From: Bryoerythrophyllum caledonicum
Taxonomy: Eukaryota > Streptophyta > Bryopsida > Pottiales > Pottiaceae
Assembly (NCBI GenBank): GCA_963971425.1
Contig: OZ020522.1
Location: 2,392,168 to 2,456,167 of the forward strand
DNA length: 64,000 bases
Direction of reading: 5' to 3'
The notes under the pieces: generated by a model
Databases searched by the model: none
Told to the model about the DNA's origin: nothing
What the model saw: the letters and a program-made list of their open reading frames with translations, nothing else
Translations under genes and position numbers: made by a program
Part shown: positions 45,863-56,572 of the stretch, one piece after another
How positions within the stretch are numbered: position 1 is the stretch's first letter
How the letters are laid out: each line of letters begins with the position of its first letter

Positions 45863-48800
45863 TGTTGCAGTTCGTAGAGATAGTATTCCTCCGGAATGCA
45901 CCTAATTGTCACTTAATGCTTCCAAAGTAATCGCTCCGGTTTCGTTCCCACAGAGACCTAATATTCTTCTCCAAATACTCCCAAAAACTAAACTACCACA
46001 TCGTTCAGGTGTTAGCTATTCTCTTTACTTATGTATTATGGATCCAGATCCTTTCGGAGTTCGGATTTTGTACAACGGCTTCCGGAAGTCCGGAGGGTAG
46101 TTTGTTTTGTCTCTGTTCCTCCTCAGAGAGTCTTCCGGAGTTTTTAAGCGAGTGGCCGGGGTCCACTGATTATGTTTTGTGTAAGTGGATGGATTTCCCA
46201 CTACCTTGTGACTGTAAGTGGCTAGACACCCACTACTCGGAACTTATAGTAACCGGACATCGTTCTCTCTACTCTGCTGAGTAGTGATTTGATTGTTGCT
46301 GCTAGACTTAGACTCTCACGACATCCGGATGGCCTTCCGGACGCGGTTACACAGAGACAAGTCCGAACTACAACGACATTCCGGTAAGTACGATTGTGAT
46401 TCTCTGGAGTGGATGTTACCACTCGCCAGAGCTGTTCCGTCTAGACCTATGCATCAGGCTTTTTCCTATCTTGGGGAAAAACTCCGGCCTTGACCGGAAT
46501 CCAGGTTATCACGGATTCTTCCTTGTCCTAGGGATTACCAGGAACACCTCTGCAGTTCATTTCTTCCCCTCCTGGCTACTTCCGGATCCTGGAGACTACC
46601 AGACACACCTCTGCATAGGCTTCTAGCTCTCCCAAGCAATCTCTTCACACGGATCTGACCGATTTTCCCTCTTGCAAACAAGGTTATCACTTTACTTCCG
46701 GAAGAATACTTACACAATCACACCTACAAGAATGGATCTGTTACGCACAATGTCTATATTCCACACCAAAAGTACGAGGAAGCAAATCTGGCAAGAAGGT
46801 ACGAAGTATATTCAGAGTGAGAAAAACAAGATAAGGGGTTTTTCCTCAAAACCCCACTACTAAGTACTAACTAAGTTCATTAAACATAGCCTTCCTCCTT
46901 ACTGCTGAAAATCCGCTAGATCTTATCTAAAAGATCCGAGAAATCCGGAAAAGTTCCAGATTGGATCTCAGATCCTCAAATCTCGGAAAAGTTTCCGACT
47001 CCGGATTTTGTATTCTAACTTACAAAAACTGGCCGCTACTTCCGCCAGCAGCCGGGTGCACTAGAGCCCCATCGTTGATCGCTGCCGGTCCCAAAATTCC
47101 GGACCGGAAGCCCAAAATTTTCGGCGCAACGGGTGCACTAAGCCCAAAATTACTACTCCTAAACACTAACCTAAGTTGGAGCACCCGGTGCCCGATTTCT
47201 CCCACTTCTATGAGAGGGGGAGATCTCCACCGGAGCCTGCTGCTTGCCCTTGGCATTTTTTGTTGTTGTCGGCAAAGAGTTGCCCTTACGGCTTGATGGT
47301 CCGGCCGCTGGAGAAACCCTTGCCGCCGGAGCTCTGGCATCCGGAGGTGGAGGTGGCTTCTCCGGTGAACCCTCCAAAACTGGAGGTGTTGATTGTTCCG
47401 ACCCGAAAGTTATTTTGGCCTCTCGGACCAAGTCCCTGTAGCTTCCGGAGGGACTCCATGGTCCGGGCGCCAGTCTCCGGGACACGGACTTTGGTTGTGC
47501 CTGAGGGTCGACTTCCGCTAGAGGATCTGGAAGGCGCATGGTCGCTGGTGTCAGCAGATCGGGAAGGTTCTTTGATATCTCACCCGTACTCGGGTTAAGA
47601 GATACGATGCCTTCTGCCAATGTCCGGGGCGACGGAGTATCGGGGGTCTTTGGATTGGCTAAGGTACCAGGGGCTACAATTGGATCAGACTGTGGCGGTT
47701 CCGGAGGAACTGTGGTATGATCCGGAGTCATGAAGTCTTCCGATACCTGAGCCGATTGGTGCTCTGGGCCCGCCGGGGTGATGTTGCTCACCAACAGTTT
47801 CATCTGCTCCCAGGTCCAGCTCATCTTCTCCGCTTGATCAAGTAGAAACCGGAAGATGTTGGCCCTGGTCACCTTCTTCTCCTTCTCTACAAGTTCAGTG
47901 AAGAGCCGGCCGCTCCGGTTGACCGTGTCCACCGGAAAGGTCAGTGCCTCCCGGGCCTTTGTCAAGGCGGCTGCCGATGCGTTGGCCCTTGCCTCCGCTT
48001 GTTTTCGGCCCACCACCGCCAGCATTGTCTCATGGCGAAGGTGCACTACCTTCTTCTCCAACTCCGTGTTGGACTTGTACATGGTAGAGACCTGAAGGTG
48101 CAACCCCTTCATGTCACCCTCCCTTCTCCGGAGATCTTCCACCTAATTGATGGCGTCTTCCAACCGGTCGACTCCCAGACTCTGGAAGACTTGCGGTACA
48201 TCAGTTGTAACAATGTAGTTGGTCTCCTTGAGGGCGGCCACTCTCCAACCGACCTCGCGCAGGAGATCATCCATCTATATTAGCTGGGCCTTAGAGTCTT
48301 CCGGATCAAGCTTCCTCCTCTTCCGGCTGGCTTCCTCTGACAGCCGAGACTCGTCTTCACCAGACAATCCTGATGTACTACGGAGGTCCAAATTCTCCGG
48401 CACTGGCTCTTTCCCTCTGGGCCTCTTCTGGGTCCTCCGGTCTTTCTCTGGAGTGCCCGTGGTTGTTGGTTCCGCTGCCCCTCCGGATTCTTCTTTTGTC
48501 TCCTCACCTCCATACTTCTGGAGGATGAGGACTTCGTTATATAGTCTTATCTCCACTGGAGTGAGCTGTTGGTCCTGGCAATAAAGATGTACCACATAGG
48601 AGGCTAGTGGGGTTGCCGATTTCTCCACCTTCTGGAGGTTGGCCACGAGTTGGTTGATCATCTGGCTCATGAGCGTCCCCTAGTCCACGACAATCTTCCC
48701 CCGGAGTGCTCTTAGGAAAGTACAAGCCCACTTTGCCACTACCCGGTTTGGCTTTCCGGATGGAAAAGAGGGTTTAGAAACCCTAGCACCAACTGAGTAT

Positions 48801-49732
48801 CCCGGTGACGTAGGTCTTGCATGCTGTAGCCCTCCTTCGGAATGGCTCTCCCCCCGAATTCCTCCACCAGAAACTCGTCTCTCCGTTCCACCACCTTGGT
48901 ACGGACGACCCGGAAGTCGTACGCCTGCATCCATTCTGGAATTCCCCAGAGTTCCGGATGGGCCCGCAGCAACTCTTCGTACTTTAGATCCGGAGTGCCA
49001 ATCAACTCCCGGATGTATGTCTCCTCCCAAATGCCCTAGGCGACTTCTAGAAAGCCGTCGCAGCCCATGACCTTCAGACTTTCCTTCAGAAGGTTGTACT
49101 CGCCCGGGTCTGCAGGGATTTCCGGAAGAACCCGTGTCAAGGGCGGGAGCGCTACGGCCGGTTCTTCGTCTCGCTTCCCGCGCCCATCTCTGTCGCTTCT
49201 CTTCTTCTTGGCCATGGGGATCTTCTTCATCGAATGTGCCTACTTCCTCACTTTCCCTCGATGTTGTCCCTACACGCACCGACCTCACATAAACCCTCCC
49301 TATCGGACACACGTTGGTTCTAACCGTCTAAACTACAAACCCTAACGGCCAGCAGTTAGGAGAATGAGAGAAAGGGAGAGAGAGAGAGATAGCGCTGGAG
49401 CGGAACCCCAACACGCAAAGAAAAAATGAAAAGAAAGAGTTCCCTCGCGTCACAGCCTTTTGTAGTCTGGTCGTTAGTACGGCTCGTGATGACAGCGGAT
49501 GGTGACAGCTCCGGATGACAGACTATCCCGGAATTCCGTTAACTACTCTAGCTGTCCCTTTCGCAGCTTTAGGCTTAACTAGGGATTTTAGCCGGGTCCA
49601 TCCGTCTTTATTCTTGCAAACCAACTATAGGTTTTATACAATTACAGACTATCGTATCTACTTAACTATTTTTTTTATTTTTGCCTGATTTTAAGGTTAA
49701 CTTCCAGCACCTTGTGGGAACGGATTCCCACA
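45863..49732 (-). mobile_element. 3.87 kb element of unknown class, copy 2 (nested in LINE)
   Basis: Bounded by an exact 5-bp target duplication, ATGCG on the plus strand (45858-45862 and 49733-49737). In its own orientation it starts TGTGGGAATCCGTTCCCACA, a perfect-edged 20-bp palindrome, and ends CTACGAACTGCAACA. The gag-like blocks of copy 1 recur (MAKKKRSDRDGRGKRDEEPA, RVVAKWACTFLRALRGKIVV, SPSHRSGRNRAPGAPT). The length nearly equals copy 1 (3,870 versus 3,876 bp). No long terminal repeats are seen. Treated as a fossil; it appears structurally complete with a few coding breaks. The LINE frame resumes exactly across the insertion. Confidence 0.85.
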
Positions 49733-49737
49733 ATGCG

Positions 49738-50496
49738 TTTAGTATTATTATTGGTGTTTATAGGGGTACGGCTTATTAATATGTTATTTAGGATGTGGAG
49801 TTGTATGGGTGAGTGATCCGAGTTGAGAATAATGTCTTTGTTTGTTGTAGAAGTGTATTGTGTATTATTATTTGTGTTTATATAGAAGCCGTCTATTAGG
49901 CTCCAATCACTATAGTTATAGCCGCCTTGTCTGGAGTATTGTGTATCAGTATTTATGTAGGTGAAGTTTACGTTTTCTGTGAAGTGGCGCCATTGGTAAT
50001 CTATGGTTTGAGGGGCGGTGTTATGATTTCCGTTTTGTCTACCAATTAGTGTTATGTCTCTGTTGAAGTCTCCACAAACTATGTAAGTGTGATTTGGGTT
50101 TGAATTCATTTGGGATATTATAGTATTTTATATGTCTATGATAAATCTAGTATCTTCGGAGTGAGATGGTATATACATATGAAAGATTAGCCATGGTTGT
50201 AGTGGTTGATTAGTAATCCTAGTTATTTGCAGGTAGGGAGATATGTGCATTGGAGTAGGGATTTTTTTTATGTTGCCTGGGAAGGCATATTTTTTGTGTA
50301 TTAGTGTAAGGAGGCCACCGTGACCCGGTGTGTATGGTCTCCTTTGTTGGATGCATCTTGTTAGTGCATGTGTGTTATTAAAAATGAGTTTATAATCTTG
50401 GAATGTGTTTTGTATATATTTTGTAGATTTTGTGGCTAATATTTTTGTTTCTTGAATGGTTATTAGGGCCGGTGGTGTTTCTGTATATGTGATCAA
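49738..50496 (-). pseudogene. LINE APE-type endonuclease domain
   Basis: Two blocks, 50496-50128 and 50109 down to the nested insertion. Catalytic motifs of the apurinic-endonuclease-like family are in order: TIQETKI (metal-binding Glu), HMYIPSH, VCGDFNRD (Asp/Asn), YSDWSLIDGFYIN and NSDHSPI (terminal Asp-His). A stop separates the blocks at about 50126-50110. The domain would nick target DNA to prime reverse transcription. Confidence 0.85.
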
Positions 50497-50925
50497 AGCT
50501 TTTAAGTTGGGGGGAGCGGTGTTTAGGGATGACGCATTCCATGTAATGATGTTTGTATTGTCGTTGTGTGTGCTAGTGTGTTGGTTTTGTGGGGGAAGGA
50601 AGACGGGGGGAGGGGTGGGTGGGTATATTCAGTTATGGGATCTAAACATTTTATCGTCTCGTTAATTAGATTGTTAGGGAGGTAAGGGAATTTTTGTTTT
50701 TTTGTGTCATTTGAGGGCGGTATGGTTTGACTATGTAGGAAGTTGTATAATTCTTTGTGTATTGAGTTCCCGTGATTTATGATATTTTGATTTTCTTCAA
50801 GAAATTTTGTACATGGGTGTGGGGTATGAATATGTCTTTCAAGTGGGTTTTGTAAGTTTGATAAGGTTTGTAATAGTGTGTTTGTCCATATAGTTGTATT
50901 TGGATTTTGTAGGTTTAAAAGATGG

Positions 50926-51723
50926 TTACATTCGTCTATGTTTGGATGTGTGGTAATTACTAGAGCATATAGAATGTGTGTTGGTGGATGGATATTTTGT
51001 TGTTATATGTATTGGGCAATATTTGGGTGTGGTGTTGTGTATATGATGTAGTGTATGTGTTGTTTTTAAGAGGGGTGCAAATGTTTGGGCGATGTGTTTG
51101 TATTCCAGATGTAGTTTTATGGTATTTGGTATAATGTATATTTTGGCATTTTTCTTATGTGTTGTAGGGTGTGTTTTTAGTATATTAGGCATTGGTCCTG
51201 GGTTGGTTTCTATATCTCCGCCTAGAAGTAGTAGGAGTTTTATGTGTTTGGATTTGGTGTTGTGTTTTAGAATTCTTGTTTTTTGTATGGATTTTAGATG
51301 TTTCTTTATGTTTTTGGAATTGTGTTTGTTTGAATGTGTATGTGTGTCTTTGGTTGGGTGTGTTGTTGTCTTTGTAGTTGTGTTTTTGGCAAGTGTAGGG
51401 ATAGATAATGCGTAAATGATATTAGATGTTTTTGTTTTTGTATTGATGTGTAGCATTGTGTTTTTTCTTGTGGCTATGATATCTATTTTATTTTTATTGT
51501 CTATTTTTTGTGTGTTGGTTTTCTTATGGGGCTTTTTGTTGTTGTTGATGGGATTGTGGTTTTTGTTATTGAAGTATATTGTGGCGTGGGTTTTGTTGTG
51601 GTTAACGGGGGTGAGGTGTGGTTGTGGATGTGTGTATTGTTGGTGTGATGTGGTGGATTGGTGTAGCAATTTTGTGGTATATGATGTATATTGATTTTGA
51701 GGAGTATGTGTGTGTGAGAGCAT
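50926..51723 (-). pseudogene. LINE N-terminal region with 2A-like ribosome-skipping motif
   Basis: A 265-residue open block, very rich in Thr, His, Asn and Lys. A basic stretch (NSKNIKKHLKSIQKTRILKH) precedes KLLLLLGGDIETNPGP; the final Pro is residue 177 of the block (minus 51195-51193). D-(V/I)-E-x-N-P-G-P after a Leu-rich run is the 2A consensus, known from picornaviruses and from several animal and trypanosome LINEs. Skipping between G and P would release the N-terminal peptide from the downstream enzyme part. No other domain is recognised in the block; after the 2A it reads PNILKTHPTTHKKNAKIY. Confidence 0.75.
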
Positions 51724-52444
51724 GTAAGTGGAGGGAAGTGTCTAGCTTTTTGAGTGATGAGTATATGTGATAGCGTAGTTTGTGATTGGTGTTTGTCGTC
51801 GTGCGGTATTTGGATGAGTGTGTTAGGTATTGGTAGTGTTTTGCAATCTATTGGTGATGTGGTGTGAGGGTGTTTACATGTATCACTTGTGGTCAATTGC
51901 TTTTGTTGTTGGTAAAGTTGTGGTGGTATTTTATGTTTTTTGGTGTGTGGTGTGTGTGTGGTAGAAGAAATTTTGATAGTGTGCCAATGCCATTGAAATG
52001 ACAAGAAGTGTGTATATTATTGTGGTGGTATTGATCATATAACTTTGTCATAATTGTTAGAGGAGCCCACGGGAGAGGTTGTGACCTTCTCATGGGTTTA
52101 TACTCATACAAATGACATGTGTTTACAAGGAAATACCTATTGTAAACTACAAATAGTACTTGGGAGGTAGAAGGTAGAAAGAGTAAGGAGGGTTATGGAG
52201 GTGTGGAGAGAACAATAATAAGGGATTATAATGAGATAAATCACTAACAGTATCATAGGATGGAGGAGGGAAAGAGGAGTGATAAGGTAGATATACGAGG
52301 TGATGGAGAGAGATGCGACTACCAAGGAAAATGTAGCTAGACATGGAGGAGTTTGGTGGTCTCCATGTTGTTGAAGAGTTCGTGGGTGGTCTTTGGTCAA
52401 TCCACGTTTGACGGGTCATCTAAGGAGGGGAGGGATGGCTTTTC

Positions 52445-54037
52445 TCAATTGGATTTGATACCCTTCATCACAGACAAAGCGGTGCTCATTAGTTTCTCAA
52501 CATCATTGAGTTTTGAGTATACCTCGGCGTTGCGGGCGTCGGTGTATTCTCTAGTCTTTCGAATGATGTCTTTCTTGAGAGTGGATAACTCCAAGCGGAG
52601 TTTTTCGTGACCATCCACCACAATAGCGGCCATCTCTTCACGTATGTTGGTGGTGGGAACGGTGGTGGGGTTGATGGGGGCAACCTTGTTCACCAAGGTG
52701 GTGTTTATGTCATTGAATTCCCATTTCTCTACCAAGGTGGTGGAGGGGGGGTCAATGCCATCAAGACTACGGCGGTGGGGTTGAATCTCAACTTGGTGGC
52801 AACCAATGTTGAAGGTTTGGTTAAGGTATTGTCTATAGACAATAGGATTAGCGACTTGCACATTGGCAGAGCCATTGTACTTGCGACTAATCTACCGGTG
52901 GAACCAAATGTTTACAATGCTCTTGGCTTCCAAAGCTTTCGTGATGGCCTCCGTGGTTTCAACCACAATGAGCAAGATTGGTAGCTAAGATCGCGTGAAG
53001 TGTGAGCGCATCTTTCTTGGCCCTATCAGTGGTTGTAAAGGTTCTAGAGTTGCTGGGCTTCGCGAGGATGATCTCATGGAAGGTCATAATCTGGTGCATC
53101 GCTAGTTTTTTGCTTGGGTAGGAGTGGATGCCACAGTCCATGCAAAGGGCTCCTTCTCGTGTTTCTGGACGTGAGTGATTTCAAACTCAAGGTTACGGGT
53201 AAAGCCATTAAGAACCACGTTATGAAACAAGGTATGCGTAGGAATACCACATAAGTTGTCACTCTTGATGTTGACGGATAGGCCTTGACAGGCCACTGTA
53301 TGCCATGTTTTGCAAACTTTCTCCAAGGACATCGGTCCCATAGGGTCAAGTTGCAACATGAAGTATCGTGTGCCCTTGAGTAGAGAGATGACATCGATTG
53401 CTGGGTTGAGAAGGTGCAGCTTGATCAATCCTGAAAAGACATGTTTTTGCCCTTCCTTCTTCACCCCTTTGCAGTGGATGGCAAGGGGATCCAAAAGGTT
53501 AGTACCAAGGGGAATGTCCATCTTAGTGAGTCTATATCTAGCAAGCCTTTTGACATCATCGTGAAACAATGGGGTCTTAGGTAGTTCGAACATGATGGCT
53601 ATATAAAAATCATATGATAGACTAGTTTCAGGATTAGTGGCAATATCAAATGGGAGTTGTGTGAGGTTATAGTGTTGCCTCTCAGCACCATCTTCCCTTA
53701 CCTTGGGATATAACATTTGAGGAATTCTTGGGTAGGATATTGTGGCACTCATAGCTTCCTCTGCCTCTGACTTGGGTACTCGTCTGATCATCATGTCAGA
53801 TACGCTCTCACCACTAAATAGTGGATCGAGATTTGCGTCCTTCGCAAGCTTCTCCATGTTGGGAAAGCCCAGCCAAAAGTGGAATGTGGATTGGTTTGGG
53901 GTGCTACTGCTAGGATTTGGGTCTGGGATGCTACCTCTTTGTTTCTTTGCAAGGTGTTGTACTTCTAGGGGGTCGAGGGTGGAGGTTTTGTCCTTGCAAA
54001 TCATCTTGGAGTTGGCTTCTCCATTTTCTATGTCCAT
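52445..54037 (-). pseudogene. ORF1/gag-like protein of unknown mobile element, copy 2, broken
   Basis: The main block 54037-53102 (311 residues) begins MDIENGEANSKMICKDKTST and includes LSYDFYIAIMFELPKTPLFH, VISLLKGTRYFMLQLDPMGP and FHNVVLNGFTRNLEFEITHV. A C-terminal block 52861-52445 carries YRQYLNQTFNIGCHQVEIQP, PHRRSLDGIDPPS, FNDINTTLVNK and a coiled coil (EKLRLELSTLKKDIIRKTRE). It lies directly 5' of the LINE, in the same orientation, separated by about 430 bp, so it may be that LINE's ORF1. It is homologous to the plus-strand relic at 38.1-39.5 kb. Broken, family unknown. Confidence 0.6.
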
Positions 54038-55330
54038 GGCTTTGGTGGTAATGCTAGGCTCCTTCTGGAGCTATTCCATAGTGTTCCAAGGTTCAATGGA
54101 GGAGGGTTGATTTGTGTGGTCACAAGATAGGAGGAGAGAAATAGTAATCCTACGCCTCTGACTTGTTCTAGAGAATGTAAGAAGGGCGTCCTCTTGGTCA
54201 TCTGAGAGATGAGTTGGGGACTCTGGGTGATGTTGTTGAGGTGGAGTGGAGTTAATTCCAATGCCTTCTTCTTCCTAGCTCGTGGTTTGGAGGTGAGGTC
54301 GCGCTTCAGAGATGAGGTTGCCAAATTTTTTGAAGTCAACGGTCTTGTCTTGGCGGGTGTGGCGAGAGAGGTCACAAATGCAGAGGGAGGTCGCAACTTG
54401 AGATAGAGGAGGTCGATGAAGAGGTCAGGGTCACTAAGAGAGGTTGCAAAGGGAGGAAGGAGTCGTAGGGAGGTAGGGAGGAAGGTCACAAGGAGAAGGG
54501 GTTGGAAAGAAGGGAGGTTGTAGGTTGGGAGGTCGTTGTGGGGAACTGGGTCGCCGGCAATGGAGGGGTCGGGGACAAGGTCGCTTTTGTGGCCGTTAGA
54601 GGTCGCGGGCAGTCCGCCTGGACGCCTGCTGCGCGGAGGAGTTCACCAGCGGGGAGGTCTTCCTTGTCGCATAGAGTCCGCCTGATTGTAGGAAGTTTGC
54701 TATTGTGGCTGTTCGCGCCGCAAAGTCCGCCGATCTTGTTCGTGCTACGGAGTTCCTGGTTGCGAGGAGAACAGCCCGTTGCGCCTGGTTTGCGCCACTT
54801 GCGCCGCGGGGAGTCTGACTTATTTAGCGATGTCTTCCTGCTCTACGGGGGAGACCACTGTCGTGAGCTGGGATATGGGCTGGTGTTTATGGGGAGCTTG
54901 TGAGGGTGAGTCGGGGGAGTCTGTTTTCTTTGCAGGGAAGCCCGGTGAGTCGGGGTGAGTTGGGGGAGTCTGTTTTCTTTGCATGGGCTGGGGTTTAGTC
55001 GGAGGTATACATGGAGCATGCTGGGATGTGTCGGGGGTGTGGGGAGCCAGCTGGGATGTGCGGGGAGCGTGGGGAGCGGGATGGGATGTGTAGGGAGTCT
55101 GGTGTATATGCGAGGGTAGGCATGGAGGGAGGGTAGTGAGAGGTTTTAGAGAAGGGGGGGCTGCATGGAGAGTTTTGGGAGGCGGAAGAGCTGAAGACGA
55201 GGAGGGAGGGGGAGAGAGAGGGAGGAAAGAGGGAAGGGTGATGGGGGGGGACGTGGGGAAAGGGATCATGTTGTAGGGGAAGAGAGGTTGTAAAGAAGAT
55301 GGAGGTGGGTTGAGAAAGAAATTCAAGGTT
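54038..55330 (-). other. Low-complexity Pro/Ser-rich stretch upstream of the ORF1-like relic
   Basis: Minus-strand frames 55326-54820 and 54489-54028 are Pro/Ser/Thr-rich without a known domain (for example LSPPPSSSSALPPPKTLHAA). The plus strand is strongly G-rich. A local duplication (GGGGGAGTCTGTTTTCTTTGCA, about 54915 and 54963) is present. It could be 5' UTR or N-terminal sequence of the element to its left. Coding status is uncertain. Confidence 0.35.
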
Positions 55331-56535
55331 GTACAAGTGTACTTACTTGTTTTGTCCGTGTTGTTTTTTTGTGCTCGTGATGCTCTTGCTGTTGTGTTGT
55401 TGTAACTTGACTGTTGGTGGCCTGCCGTAGGTCACCTCGAGGTTGCTTATCGCTGTTGCTGATGTACTGTGGGATTGTAACGGTGACGCAGGTTGTTTGT
55501 AGGGACGCGCGGAGTGATCTCGGGTTGGAGCTGCGGGCTTGTGAGCAGCTATACCACGCCTTTAGTCTGCCGGGCGGGTTGGTGTCTTGATGTGCTCCTC
55601 GTGCTCGTTGTGTAGTTCTGCAAAAAATTTGCGAGCGCTACCACGTGCGGCGTGTAGATACAAACGTCCTAATGTTGTTCCTATGGATTAGAGGGTTAGT
55701 GACAAGGTGCTTGTGCTTAGTGTTGTGCTTAGTGTGTGTGGGGCGTCTATTAACAGAGATCTATAGTATGTAAAAGCAATGAGATGAGTAAAATATAACC
55801 TAGGTTGGTGAGAAGTTGCTGCCGGATACTAGTGTTGAGTTGATCTCTTGCTCAATCTTGCGTGTGGAGTGTCTAGGTTGAGAAGGACAAAGAGACTTGT
55901 GAGAGGTAGCAAATCTGTTGTTTCCTCACCAGATCTGAGTTAGATCTGACTTCTAACGTCCATCAGGCATGGATCTATGCACCAACACAAAACCCTCGCT
56001 CTCAGATCTACTTTGCTACGATCAATCCCTCAGCACGTTTTGTGTTTAGTTAATCCCTCAGACCTGGTATTGTGAGCACTTCCCAACACAAAACATTGCT
56101 TCCGAAACCTCTCTACAACTCAGATCTACAGTTTACGGGGGCTCTCAACAAGGCCAGCGACACTTGTCGCCCATAAACCTTACTTCTGAGACTAAGTCCT
56201 TCCTCCTCCCTCACCAGAAAAAACGGAGCTCACCTAGACCTCCATTCCTTTTCGACAAAGTCTACAATTTTCCTTACATCCATACACACAACGCCATTTA
56301 CAAAAACCCACACACCTCCGTAATACAAACACACGCACAATACATAAAATCAAATACATCAACAATATTCACAAAAAATTTTACTCATCTAACCTTACAA
56401 CATACAAATCTAAAACTATAAACTCCCATACATACGCAAATAAATATACAACTACATACACACACAAACACAAAACACATACACAATCAATCACATATAC
56501 AAACACACAAAACATACACTAACAAACACCCATAC

Positions 56536-56572
<37 letters not shown>

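Larger units (their letters stand above)
40350..52010 (-). mobile_element. LINE with APE, RT, RNase H and C-terminal RLE-like nuclease (Dualen/RandI-like), split by nested element
   Basis: Minus-strand domains in order: basic N-terminal region with 2A motif (51723-50926), APE endonuclease (50496-49738), linker and reverse transcriptase (45862-43394, after the nested element), accessory domain (42685-42089), RNase H (41961-41212), zinc finger and nuclease-like C terminus (41210-40369). Without the 3.87 kb insertion it is about 7.7 kb. APE plus RT plus RNase H plus a restriction-enzyme-like C terminus is the known layout of Dualen/RandI LINEs in green algae. Clade assignment is inference. The frame has a modest number of stops and shifts. 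The 3' end is not sharply defined and no poly(A) tail was located. Confidence 0.85.

Noticed and set aside
51092-51694. Hydrophobic plus-strand frames resembling membrane proteins
   Set aside because: They are antisense to the A/C-rich LINE coding strand; Leu/Phe/Val/Cys richness follows from T/G-rich DNA.
54502-54903. 133-codon plus-strand frame
   Set aside because: It lies in G-rich low-complexity DNA opposite Pro-rich frames, with no domain.
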